From Clostridia bacterium (GTDB taxonomy: Bacteria; Bacillota; Clostridia; Acetivibrionales; DSM-2933), in assembly GCA_026418275.1 (NCBI GenBank), contig JAOABQ010000030.1, positions 1 to 64,000 on the forward strand: a stretch of DNA of 64,000 bases, read 5' to 3'. The notes below the pieces were generated by a model. It had not been told where the DNA came from, did no database searches, and saw only the letters and a list, made by a program, of their open reading frames with translations. Made by a program: the position numbers and the translations under genes. Shown piece by piece: positions 9,350 to 18,220 of this stretch. Every line of letters begins with the position of its first letter. The first letter of the stretch is position 1.

Positions 9350-9387
9350 AACACCGTGGATAATCAATTTATCTGTGGTGTTTTTTG
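9350..9387 (+). terminator. rho-independent terminator
   Basis: An interrupted stem (AACACC, TGGATAA with TTATC, TGGTGTT) around a short loop, followed by TTTTTTG. It ends the small gene at 8866-9297. Confidence 0.75.
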
Positions 9388-9434
9388 TTTTGTGGCAGTT
9401 AACAAGAAGTTCCATGCACATTTCATTATGAATT

Positions 9435-9466
9435 CATTTCAAAGCAATTTCATTTCAAAGCAATTT
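9435..9466 (+). repeat. two tandem 16-bp units upstream of the cysteine protease
   Basis: CATTTCAAAGCAATTT occurs twice back to back. It may be a regulatory tandem site or simply replication slippage. Confidence 0.6.
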
Positions 9467-9590
9467 CAATACACTTCATCATTGGTTTGATACATTTCAT
9501 CCTCCTTTTAAACAAATTAAGACGATTATGGTGTAAAAAAGAGATATAGAACAAACAAAACAAACCATGAAAAATAAGGAGGAAAACAAA

Positions 9591-11459
9591 ATGAAGTTTA
9601 AGTTCAAAATTGTATCGTTTATAATGTTGATCGTATTGGTTTCTACAAGCGTATTGAATGTGTTCGCAGTTTCCGGCTTGGAGATTCCTGTCGTGCAGAA
9701 CCGGGATGATTTGGTAAGCAAAGATATCCAAGTAATTGACCCGGTTTATCCGACCCTGCGATTGGTATTGGGGAACTGGAAATTTAACGAAAGAAGCGGA
9801 ACTACAGCGGCTGATTCCAGCATGTATAAGGCCGATGCAACGTTAAGTGGGGCCACTTGGACTGCCGGCATCAGCGGAACGGGATTGTCGTTTAACGGAA
9901 GCTCTGCATATGCTTCGGTACCTAATGCGCCGCACCTTAACTACAATACAACCCAAAGCTTTACTTTGTCTGCCTGGGTGAATATACCTGCTACCATGCA
10001 AAACAAATGGCAGGGAGTTGTGACCAAAGGCTCTTGGGCTGTAAGTTCTGCCTGGTACGGTATCTGGGTCAGCGGAGACAACAAGTGGGTCTTCGGTGCC
10101 AACGGAAACAATATTACGGGAGGCAGTGCAACTTCAGGGTGGCATTATGTGGCTGCTGTTCAGGATGGTGAAGCCAATACAAGAACCTTGTATGTTGACG
10201 GCAAACAGGTAGCCACCGGGCAGGCATCTGACGGTGTAAGCACTGCAGATCTTTATATTGGCGGTGCAAAGTCAACTACTGAATACTTTAAAGGGGGCAT
10301 TGATGAGGTGAAACTCAGGAATTATGCAACAAGTCAGACTACGTTGAAGACGGAGTTTGACAAATACAATCCTACAAAATTGGCAGAATGGAAATTTGAT
10401 GAGGCAGCAGGTACAGCGGTTGCAGATTCTACCGGAAATGGACATAGCGGAACCTTATACAACGGAACTTATTGGGCAGCTGGAAAGTCGGAAAGCTGTG
10501 CAAGATATTTTAACATTAACTACACGTATATACCGGCAAGTACCAAGTTTAATTTCACAAAGGAAGAGAGTTACACAATTACAGGTTGGGTCAATGTACC
10601 CTACAGCGCAAACCGTTGGCAGGGTGTTATTACGAAGGGAAGAGATACAGGAGAATGGTATGGCCTATGGATTAGCGGTGACAATAAGTGGGTTTTTGGG
10701 GGGACAGGCTATGATAATATCTTCGGAAACACTGTAAATACCGGATGGCACCATATTGCTCTGGTTCAGGACGGTCCCAACAATACCCGTTACCTTTATG
10801 TAGATGGAACATTGGTGGGCTCCGGAAAATCCTGTGATGCGACAGCCAGTGCCAGAATGGTGATCGGTGGCTGTGACGGTGCCAATGAGTACTTCAACGG
10901 CAGAGTGGATGAAGTAAAGGTATATAATTATAAATTTACCTCCAGCAACGTAAATTCGGATAAGTCAATTTTCGACCATAAACTCAACGTACAAACCTAT
11001 ACACAGCAGCCGTACAACAATTTATGCTGGGCAACAACCGCTTCAATGGTGAGTTCATTCTTCCTGGATGACATTGCCGACAGAAAACTGGATATTGCAA
11101 AGGATAAGTACGGTACTACCGATTTTAACAAGCCTGGATCTTGGGGAGACATGATTTACTATATTCAAAAGTACACCGGAAAAACCGGAACGCAATTCTC
11201 GGGGACTTTATCCTTTGCCAGGATACAAAGCAATATTGACGCGGGAAGGCCCATACCATATACCATCTGGTGGACAACAGGCAGCATAGGGCATGCTTTG
11301 GTCATGAGAGGATATGAAAGCTATTCAATTTCGAATTATCCCTATGTAGATCAATATGTTCAAATTAATGATCCTTGGGATGGAAATTTATACATTATTG
11401 ACTATGAATACCTAAAAAGCAATAGCCAATATACTTGGAGCGGTTACGCAACCTATTAG
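9591..11459 (+). CDS. secreted papain-like cysteine protease with two LamG domains
   Basis: 622 residues from ATG 9591, which follows AAGGAGGAAAAC; an ATG 24 bp upstream overlaps that site. A signal peptide (1-32, ending NVFA) is followed by two concanavalin-like LamG/pentraxin domains (about 55-225 and 235-430). The two share WYGIWVSGDNKWVFG-type and TLYVDGK-type signatures and probably bind glycans. The C-terminal domain (about 445-622) is papain/C39-like: catalytic Cys479 in NNLCWATTASM, His568 in GHALVMRGY and Asn593 in INDPWDG. It probably acts outside the cell as a surface or competitor-directed protease. The gene next door is 82 bp downstream, in the same direction and without a terminator between, so the two are likely co-transcribed. 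Confidence 0.85.
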   Translation: MKFKFKIVSFIMLIVLVSTSVLNVFAVSGLEIPVVQNRDDLVSKDIQVIDPVYPTLRLVLGNWKFNERSGTTAADSSMYKADATLSGATWTAGISGTGLSFNGSSAYASVPNAPHLNYNTTQSFTLSAWVNIPATMQNKWQGVVTKGSWAVSSAWYGIWVSGDNKWVFGANGNNITGGSATSGWHYVAAVQDGEANTRTLYVDGKQVATGQASDGVSTADLYIGGAKSTTEYFKGGIDEVKLRNYATSQTTLKTEFDKYNPTKLAEWKFDEAAGTAVADSTGNGHSGTLYNGTYWAAGKSESCARYFNINYTYIPASTKFNFTKEESYTITGWVNVPYSANRWQGVITKGRDTGEWYGLWISGDNKWVFGGTGYDNIFGNTVNTGWHHIALVQDGPNNTRYLYVDGTLVGSGKSCDATASARMVIGGCDGANEYFNGRVDEVKVYNYKFTSSNVNSDKSIFDHKLNVQTYTQQPYNNLCWATTASMVSSFFLDDIADRKLDIAKDKYGTTDFNKPGSWGDMIYYIQKYTGKTGTQFSGTLSFARIQSNIDAGRPIPYTIWWTTGSIGHALVMRGYESYSISNYPYVDQYVQINDPWDGNLYIIDYEYLKSNSQYTWSGYATY

Positions 11460-11541
11460 GGATATAAAACCGGTAAGGTTAAACAAGGGAAGTTGGAAAC
11501 AAGAATGGGAAACTAAAAAATTGAAGGAGGAATTGATTTCT

Positions 11542-12417
11542 ATGAAAATAAAATTCAGTTTACTGTTAGCAGTCATAATCATTCTGGGGACATTTGTTAG
11601 TGCTTTTGCAGCAGAGGTGGAAGGTATAAAGGCCACTTTACAGAAAGACAGCATTGAAACGGCAAAAGAAAACCTGGATGTAAAAAAGGCGGTAGATAAG
11701 AGTGTGGTAAAGGAAATCTTTTTGAAAAATAAGGATAAATTTCGCATACAGGGACTTGAAAATGTCAGCAGCACCGATGAATTGGCTTATGGGACTCCAT
11801 ACAAAGTGACCCTTGCAAATAAGGAGTTGGTAAACACCCTTCTTAGTGGGAAAAAACTTTCAGGTATCTTGCAAAGTCTCCCATACTATTGGGAAGTGCC
11901 CATCGTGTTAAAAAGTAATCCGGAAGTACCCGTTGGTTCCTTTACTGTTGCCTACTTTAAAGGCGGCTGGAATGTAGCAGAAATTGGCGGATATTTGCCT
12001 GGGCAGGACATTTCATTATCCGAAAACAACGAAAAAATAGCCAACACATTGAAAGAGAATGGAATTGAAAAGGCAAATAGCTTTGGGCATGTCCGTATTC
12101 CTTCACTCAGAACCGACTACTTATATATTGATACTGCCGATCAGGAATTGTTTATTCCTTTAAGCAAAAGTAAACCGGTAGGCAAAAAAATTAAACAAAC
12201 AAAGGCAGAATTAATGTCTGAAGTTGGGGATACGCTTAAAAAGGGACTGGATGTAAAAGAATTGTCAATCGGAGGATCTGGAAAAGATACAACTGCCGCC
12301 CAAAGCGGAAGTGAAGGTTCAAAGAGATTGGCTCCCCTTGCAATCGCAGTTGCTGCTGCAGCATCCGCACTTGTAATGTGGAAAAAATTCTTCAACAGAC
12401 AGACCGTTGAGGGGTAG
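11542..12417 (+). CDS. secreted, C-terminally membrane-anchored protein of unknown function
   Basis: 291 residues from ATG 11542, preceded by GAAGGAGGAAT. A signal peptide (1-26, ending AFA) and a C-terminal helix (LAPLAIAVAAAASALVMWKK) imply an extracellular domain held at the membrane by a short cytoplasmic tail. The ectodomain (about 28-250) is mixed alpha/beta with no motif I can name. It follows the LamG cysteine protease, so it could be its anchor, receptor or inhibitor; that is inference from position only. Confidence 0.75.
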   Translation: MKIKFSLLLAVIIILGTFVSAFAAEVEGIKATLQKDSIETAKENLDVKKAVDKSVVKEIFLKNKDKFRIQGLENVSSTDELAYGTPYKVTLANKELVNTLLSGKKLSGILQSLPYYWEVPIVLKSNPEVPVGSFTVAYFKGGWNVAEIGGYLPGQDISLSENNEKIANTLKENGIEKANSFGHVRIPSLRTDYLYIDTADQELFIPLSKSKPVGKKIKQTKAELMSEVGDTLKKGLDVKELSIGGSGKDTTAAQSGSEGSKRLAPLAIAVAAAASALVMWKKFFNRQTVEG

Positions 12418-12451
12418 GTTTCTAAAAACTTGGTAAAAGGCGAATTATAAG

Positions 12452-12488
12452 AAAAGGGATTGCGGCACAAATTACCGCGATCCCTTTT
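12452..12488. terminator. bidirectional terminator between convergent genes
   Basis: AAAAGGGAT-GCGG pairs with CCGC-ATCCCTTTT around an AT-rich loop. A and T runs flank it on both sides, so it can serve the plus-strand gene ending at 12417 and the minus-strand amidase gene ending at 12525. Confidence 0.8.
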
Positions 12489-12524
12489 ATAATCTATCGT
12501 TCAAATTCTAAAGGGTATGATGAG

Positions 12525-14678
12525 TTATTTTTGGATTCTCTTAAGAGACTCAACAATTGCTTCACAAAGAGCCTCGGCAGCTTTTTGGCGGAACTCTTCA
12601 CTTCTAAGTTTTTGAGCATCTCCTGCATTGCTCAAAAACGCAACTTCAGTCAATACGGAAGGCATGTTTGTTTCTTTAATAACGACATAATTGGCGGGTT
12701 TGCTGCCCCTGTCATAAGTACCCAGGGACTCAATTAAATTCCGTTGTACAATATCTGAAAAAGCTTCACCATTAAACTTCGATTTATCGGCGGCGGAATA
12801 GTAAAAGGTTTCAGTTCCTCTGGCACCTGAAGTAAATGAATTGTTATGTATACTCATAAACAATGACGCGTTGAGTTTGTTGGCAATATTAGCCCGTTCA
12901 TAGAGATCGACATAAGAGTCATCTTCTCTTATCATATAGGTGTTAATACTCCTTTTTTTAAGAAGTTCATTGAGCCTTAGTGCAATGTCAAGGTTAAAAG
13001 TCTTTTCGATCAGGCCGTTACCGATAGCACCGGTCTCAAATCCTCCATGTCCCGGATCAATAACCACCAGATAATCTCCCGGTTGTGCCGGTTTCAAAAG
13101 GGTTATGGCCGTATCAATCGGATCGGTATACGTTTTGAAATCCTCTCTTCTTGTAAAGATCTCGTAAACGTAGGCTTCCTTTGCATGAAAAACAATACTG
13201 GTATTGCCGCTTTTTTCATCCGGTATAATTTGTATGGACTCAAGCAGTTTATCATTGATTTTTATAATTCCACTGCCCAAGGATGCAAGATGGGAGGGGA
13301 AAGTTACCGTATACTTAAGTCCGTCAGGTGAGACACTGCTTTTGTACAAGTTTTTTCCGTTTTCGGTCAAATAGGCACCCTTTGACAGAATCAATGAAAC
13401 TCTATCCCCATTGTTATGGTAAAGAATGTTTTTGTAGGATGGATTTTTTATTTGAAGTACCAGTTGACCGGGCTGCTCATCTACCTCATAATCCGGATAG
13501 CCGTTAACATCCAATACGACTCTGGTGGTATCCCTCTCATACTGGCTGCATCGGATTGATTTGATCAGAGTGCTGTCAATATCTATATTCTGATCCTTTA
13601 CAGGGGCCGGATTGGGGATGTCAATGACAAGCCGGTCTGGGTCTGTGACTCTTACAACTTTATATCCCTTATACTGATTCATCGTGATGACTACAGCGTC
13701 CTCGGCACCCTGCTTGCTATAGTGTATTTTAAAGCCGGAAGGTACAGGCGTATCCGTTGGGGTTGAAACCGGAGAAGGTGTGGGAGACAACGTAGGCGTT
13801 GGCTCTTGTGAAACGATATTTGTGGGTGTTGGGGTCGAAATGGGTGAAGGTTTGGGCTCTAAAGACCTAACCGGGTTACCTCCTCTCGAAATCACCGGAC
13901 TGGAGGAAAAATTAAGTACCAACTGGCCTTCCTTTTCTTCCATTGTATAGTAGGGTTTTGATGACATATCCAGTACAATTCTGGCAGTACTTTTTTCAAA
14001 TAGAGCATACCGGATGGATTTTACCAGCCCCTTATTGACACGGATGGTTTTAGGCTCAACCGGTGCTTTGATGTTGGGAAAATCAATAACAACCCTATGA
14101 GGATTGGAAAGGGTAAAAATATTGTAGTTTTTATAATATTCCAGATTAATGGTTACAACTTCCTTGTCCGAATTTTTTGTATATGTAATATTCCCTAAAT
14201 TGGATGTATTAATCGCTATCATATTTTCGTCATGCAGCCAATTTACCTTCATATTGAGGTGTTCGGATACAAAACGGACGGGCAGCAAGGTTCTGCCGTT
14301 TATGATTTTGGGGGGAACATCCATTTCTACCGTTTTATTATTGATTATTGCGTTTTTATGGTTAATTTTCAGATCGATTTTAATATTATTTAACGAAACA
14401 AGCACTTTATCATTGGGCTTGTCCCAGCTGACGTTGGCGCCCAGCTTTTCAAATACGGCTCTGGCAGGCACCAATGTACGGTTATTGACTACAACAGGCG
14501 GTGTATCCGAATGTACAACCTCACCGTTAATATTTAAACCGACTGTTTCATTCTTGGTTTTCGGCGCCGCATTATCCGGCAAATCAGGCTTAATACAATA
14601 AGTGGGGAATATATTGACTGCCATAACAACAAAAATTATCATTATCATGATGTACTGTTTAAAACATCTTTTTCTCAT
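12525..14678 (-). CDS. N-acetylmuramoyl-L-alanine amidase with AMIN domains
   Basis: 717 residues. A signal peptide is followed by a copper-amine-oxidase-N-like stalk (about 45-155, RTLVPARAVFE and RTLLPVRFVSE), a first AMIN domain (about 160-260), a Pro/Thr/Ser linker (about 275-310), a second AMIN domain (about 312-405), and a C-terminal Amidase_3 zinc domain (about 535-715). Zinc ligands are visible: His near 544 in DPGHGG, Glu near 558 in GLIEK, His near 611 in SIHNN; the late catalytic Glu is in VLTEVAFLSN. The enzyme cuts the amide between MurNAc and the stem peptide, and AMIN domains target it to the wall, often at division sites. The promoter was not located. About 450 bp separate it from the divergent topB. 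Confidence 0.93.
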   Translation of the reverse strand: MRKRCFKQYIMIMIIFVVMAVNIFPTYCIKPDLPDNAAPKTKNETVGLNINGEVVHSDTPPVVVNNRTLVPARAVFEKLGANVSWDKPNDKVLVSLNNIKIDLKINHKNAIINNKTVEMDVPPKIINGRTLLPVRFVSEHLNMKVNWLHDENMIAINTSNLGNITYTKNSDKEVVTINLEYYKNYNIFTLSNPHRVVIDFPNIKAPVEPKTIRVNKGLVKSIRYALFEKSTARIVLDMSSKPYYTMEEKEGQLVLNFSSSPVISRGGNPVRSLEPKPSPISTPTPTNIVSQEPTPTLSPTPSPVSTPTDTPVPSGFKIHYSKQGAEDAVVITMNQYKGYKVVRVTDPDRLVIDIPNPAPVKDQNIDIDSTLIKSIRCSQYERDTTRVVLDVNGYPDYEVDEQPGQLVLQIKNPSYKNILYHNNGDRVSLILSKGAYLTENGKNLYKSSVSPDGLKYTVTFPSHLASLGSGIIKINDKLLESIQIIPDEKSGNTSIVFHAKEAYVYEIFTRREDFKTYTDPIDTAITLLKPAQPGDYLVVIDPGHGGFETGAIGNGLIEKTFNLDIALRLNELLKKRSINTYMIREDDSYVDLYERANIANKLNASLFMSIHNNSFTSGARGTETFYYSAADKSKFNGEAFSDIVQRNLIESLGTYDRGSKPANYVVIKETNMPSVLTEVAFLSNAGDAQKLRSEEFRQKAAEALCEAIVESLKRIQK

Positions 14679-15128
14679 AAAAACCTCACACTATACAAAA
14701 TAATATATCTTTAATACAACGCAAAAAATCTATTTCATTCTGCTCTTCTAAGGCACCCTCAGAAGTACCGGATGTCCGTCCGGAAGTGTGTTAGATTTCC
14801 AGTGCGTTATGTCTATATGAAATTCGACAATGATCAACAATAAGGCAAGAGCATGTAAAGGATGCTTCCGTGCGATCGACAAATTTTAAAAAGTAAGTGT
14901 AATTTCTGCAGAAAATTTGTTTGGATATTGTCGAACCATTAGTACTTATCTGGCAATATTATACTTTTAAATTGCGTCCGGTTCAATATTTTGATGAAAG
15001 TAATCGAATTTTAATAACCCTGTAACATAAACGTAACAATACTAAAAGTTTCTTGTGGGAACGACTTGAAAAGGGGATACTCTTTATTTATAATAGTTAT
15101 CCATAACAAGTAGTGAAGGGAGATCACT
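14679..15128. other. divergent intergenic region
   Basis: Between the amidase and topB. Apart from the topB promoter at 15066-15094 I see no gene or conserved motif. The part just left of the promoter is AT-rich. Confidence 0.5.
15066..15094 (+). promoter_or_regulatory. sigma-A promoter of the topB-SDR operon
   Basis: TTGAAA (15066-15071), a 17-nt spacer and a perfect TATAAT (15089-15094), about 35 bp before the TTG start codon. Confidence 0.75.
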
Positions 15129-17099
15129 TTGGGCAAAAATCTGTTCATTACCGAAAAACCGTCTGTAGCTGCAAGCTTTGCACAAGTTCTCGGAACTAAC
15201 ATAACAAAAAGCGATAGGGCAAAAGGGTATGCAGAGTCACAAGACGCTGTAATTTCTTGGTGTTTCGGGCACCTTATTACCATGGCATATCCTGATGCGT
15301 ATGAACCTGCCTATAAGGAGTGGAAGATAGAACATCTTCCCATTATTCCTGAAGAATATAAATATATTGTCATTGGTGACCGGGGAGTTGAAAAACAGTT
15401 TGAAGTGATTAAGACCCTCTTAAACCGGGAGGATATCGATATGGTCTACTCCTGTACCGACAGCGGACGGGAAGGAGAGTATATTTTCAGGCTGGTTTAC
15501 AGCCAAAGCGGCAGCAAGAAACCTGCAAAAAGAGTCTGGATCTCCTCCCAAACCGATGAAGCCATCAAGGAGGGCATTCAAAAAGCGAAGGATTTAATGG
15601 ACTATGATTTGTTGGGAAAAGCTGCATACAGCCGTGCAAAGGAAGACTGGCTTTTCGGCATGAACTTCAGCAGAATCTATACCTGCCAATACGGACGGAA
15701 CTTATCTGCCCTTTTAAAGGAAAACAAGTCTTCTGTTATTGCGATAGGGAGAGTCATGACTTGTGTTTTGGGTTTAGTGGTAGACAGGGAACTGGAAATC
15801 CGGAATTTTGTTCCTAAAATCCATTACGGTGTGGAGGCAGCATTTAACTCCCTCCAAAGCGGCGTTTCCTATAAAGGTAAATGGAAACCGAAGAAAAAAA
15901 CTACAAAGGAATCACCGGATGAGGTATCTGAAAATGATAAATATATCAGTAAGGAAGAGGCTGAGGAACTGATTGAAAAACTGAAGGAGTGTGAGGCAGC
16001 GGTTAAAAAAGTAGACATCAAAGTGACCAATGAGCAGCCGCCTTTACTTTTTAACCTGGCTGAACTGCAGTCGGAGGCCAATAAGAAGTTTAAACTCCCT
16101 GTTGATAAGACGCTTGAAATTGCGCAAAACCTCTATGAGAAAAAAATGATCTCATACCCCAGAACCGACAGCAGAGTAATCTCTACCGATGTTTTGGGGG
16201 AGGTTCCCAAGGTCTTGAACGGACTTTATAAGAATTCAGCTTTTAAAGACTATATCCAGCGGATTAAGGAATTCGGACCGCTTCGTGTTACCAAATCTAC
16301 CAAAAGATATGTGGATGATGGAAAAGTTACCGATCACTATGCTATTATTCCAACCTATGTGACTACTGAGCTTGACAAGCTGGAAGAGAATACAAGGAAA
16401 ATTTATAATCTGATTGTAAAAAGGTTTTTAGCGGTTTTTTACCCTCCTGCCGAGTTTAACTCGGTGAAGGTAGAGACTGAAGCAGGCGGTGAAATTTTTA
16501 GCTCCAGTGCAAAGACTTTAAAGGAAGCAGGGTGGAAAGAGGTATATGAAATCTCTTTACCCAAGGGGGAGGAAGAGTCTAACGACTCACCGATTCATAA
16601 ACTGGTCAAGAAAGAAAAGTGCAATGTGGAAAAGTTTGATCTGGAAGAGAAGGAAACAAAGCCTCCTTCCCGGTATACAGACGGTTCACTCATTATAACC
16701 ATGGAAAAAGCGGGAAAGTTTGTTGAAAATGAAGAGCTCCGGGAGCAGATCAAGACCTGCGGGATCGGTACATCGGCTACCCGTGCAGGGATTATCAAAA
16801 AGCTGAGGGACATTGGATATATAAAGATCAACAATAAGACCCAGATTGTAACGCCTACCTTAAAGGGAGAAGCTATTGTTGAGCTGGTTCGCCGCACTGC
16901 AAGGGAGCTTTTAAATCCTTCCCTGACTGCAAGCTGGGAAAAGGGGCTGGTGATGATTGAGAACGGAGAAACTACCGAATCTGTTTTCCAGGAAAAGCTG
17001 TATGCTTATATTACCAAGACTATTGAGAAAGTGAAACGGAGTAAGGAAGGCGATCAGTCCATCAACCTCTTAAGGATTATGGGAAGCGTGAAAGAGTAA
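15129..17099 (+). CDS. topB: DNA topoisomerase III, short paralogue
   Basis: 656 residues starting at TTG 15129 after GAAGGGAG. The N-terminal Toprim domain (LFITEKPSVAASFAQVLG, CTDSGREGEYIF) binds Mg2+. The type IA core carries the active-site Tyr343 in SYPRTDSR, which makes the 5'-phosphotyrosyl link; GIGTSATRAGIIKKL is also typical. It ends without the C-terminal zinc ribbons found in the second paralogue at 30090-32255. The usual AGRVQTPTL motif reads IGRVMTCVL here. A type IA enzyme of this class decatenates and unlinks single-stranded DNA. It is followed 33 bp later by an SDR gene in the same transcription unit. Confidence 0.92.
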   Translation: MGKNLFITEKPSVAASFAQVLGTNITKSDRAKGYAESQDAVISWCFGHLITMAYPDAYEPAYKEWKIEHLPIIPEEYKYIVIGDRGVEKQFEVIKTLLNREDIDMVYSCTDSGREGEYIFRLVYSQSGSKKPAKRVWISSQTDEAIKEGIQKAKDLMDYDLLGKAAYSRAKEDWLFGMNFSRIYTCQYGRNLSALLKENKSSVIAIGRVMTCVLGLVVDRELEIRNFVPKIHYGVEAAFNSLQSGVSYKGKWKPKKKTTKESPDEVSENDKYISKEEAEELIEKLKECEAAVKKVDIKVTNEQPPLLFNLAELQSEANKKFKLPVDKTLEIAQNLYEKKMISYPRTDSRVISTDVLGEVPKVLNGLYKNSAFKDYIQRIKEFGPLRVTKSTKRYVDDGKVTDHYAIIPTYVTTELDKLEENTRKIYNLIVKRFLAVFYPPAEFNSVKVETEAGGEIFSSSAKTLKEAGWKEVYEISLPKGEEESNDSPIHKLVKKEKCNVEKFDLEEKETKPPSRYTDGSLIITMEKAGKFVENEELREQIKTCGIGTSATRAGIIKKLRDIGYIKINNKTQIVTPTLKGEAIVELVRRTARELLNPSLTASWEKGLVMIENGETTESVFQEKLYAYITKTIEKVKRSKEGDQSINLLRIMGSVKE

Positions 17100-17132
17100 A
17101 GGCCAAGAAAAAATGCGCCTTGGGCGGAGAGG

Positions 17133-17990
17133 ATGTTTGACTTGGATAAAAACAATGTGGTGCTGATTACAGGGGCAAATTCCGGAATGGGGAAAGCCAC
17201 CGCAATAGAACTGGCTAAGACTGGCGCGCAAGTTGTGATGCTTTGCCGAAGTAAAGCCCGTGGAGAAGAAGCGGCAGCAGAGGTAAGGGCACAAAGTCAA
17301 AACAGCGCTGTTGAACTGATGATCTGTGATTTGGGATGCCTTGCGGAAATCAGGGACTTTTGCAAGACTTTCAAAGAACGGTTTGACCGGCTGGATGTAC
17401 TTATCAATAATGCGGGTGTAATTCTTCCCGGAAGGCATATAACCAAGGATGGGTTTGAGCTGCAGTTTGGGGTTAATCATCTCGGTCATTTTCTTCTAAC
17501 CCAGCTTCTATTGGATAGGATGGTAAAGAGTGCTCCCGCACGGATTATAAACGTATCATCAGGCGCCCATAAAGTGGGTAAAATTCATTTTCATGATATA
17601 AATCTGGAAAGGAATTATTCTATCTGGCGGGCATATGCCCAGTCCAAGCTGGCCAATGTTCTTTTTACTTATGAATTGGCAAGAAGGCTGGAAGGGAGCG
17701 GTGTAACGGTCAATTGTCTTCACCCGGGTGCAGTGGCCACCAGTATGGGAGTAAACCGGGAAACCGGATTTGGGCAGCTTATAATGACACTCTTAAAGCC
17801 CTTCTTCCAGACACCCCTTGAAGGTGCCCGGACCGCTATTTTTCTAGCGGCTTCCCCAGAGGTGGAAGGTGTAACCGGAAAATATTTTTATAAAAGTAAA
17901 CCGGTATCATCCTCCCGGCGCTCCCATGATGTGGACCTTTCAAAAAAGCTTTGGGAAGTAAGCTTGAAGATGACGGGGCTGGAGCCATAA
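17133..17990 (+). CDS. short-chain dehydrogenase/reductase
   Basis: 285 residues, classical SDR Rossmann enzyme. Motifs: cofactor loop TGANSGMG (residues 10-17), NNAG (LINNAGVILPG), the conserved Ser in INVSSGAH, and catalytic Tyr168/Lys172 in YAQSK. The CRSK segment after beta-2 suggests NADP(H) preference. The pattern resembles retinol dehydrogenase/WW-domain oxidoreductase-like SDRs, but the substrate cannot be read. ATG 17133 follows GGAGAGG. It lies 33 bp after topB, probably co-transcribed without a functional link. Confidence 0.88.
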   Translation: MFDLDKNNVVLITGANSGMGKATAIELAKTGAQVVMLCRSKARGEEAAAEVRAQSQNSAVELMICDLGCLAEIRDFCKTFKERFDRLDVLINNAGVILPGRHITKDGFELQFGVNHLGHFLLTQLLLDRMVKSAPARIINVSSGAHKVGKIHFHDINLERNYSIWRAYAQSKLANVLFTYELARRLEGSGVTVNCLHPGAVATSMGVNRETGFGQLIMTLLKPFFQTPLEGARTAIFLAASPEVEGVTGKYFYKSKPVSSSRRSHDVDLSKKLWEVSLKMTGLEP

Positions 17991-18001
17991 GGCGGCCTTA
18001 T

Positions 18002-18113
18002 ACTATATTGAACGCGATAAAGATTATACATCGCGATTCGATTTACTTGATTTAATAACGGGAAAATTCAGTTTATCCATGCAAAATCCTTTTCACGTTA
18101 TATTAATCTATGA
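18002..18113 (+). repeat. interspersed repeat family A, copy 1
   Basis: A roughly 110-bp element starting CTATATTGAACGCGATAAAG and ending near CACGTTATA. It contains two potential hairpins: TTGAACGCGAT with ATCGCG-TTC, and ATAACG-GAAAA with TTTTCACGTTAT. It is closely matched at 58352-58464 and, in part or reversed, at 54950-55016, 41141-41229 and 26181-26249. Confidence 0.8.
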
Positions 18114-18220
18114 GAGGGATAAACTATGCTCCCAAATCCAATGAAGTGTTTGACTTTTCTTTGAGCCATAAGTTAAAATGGTTATCGAAGTTGAAAATAT
18201 AAAGGTGATGTGAGGAAAAA

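Larger units (their letters stand above)
9298..9590. other. intergenic with terminator and short tandem repeat
   Basis: Contains the terminator at 9350-9387 and a 16-bp unit CATTTCAAAGCAATTT present twice in tandem (9435-9450, 9451-9466), followed by more CATTTC/TTTCAT-like sequence leading to the next gene. No promoter of consensus quality was seen. Confidence 0.5.

Noticed and set aside
9450..9731. Minus-strand frames covering the start of the LamG protease gene
   Set aside because: They lie opposite a well-supported signal peptide with a good ribosome binding site.
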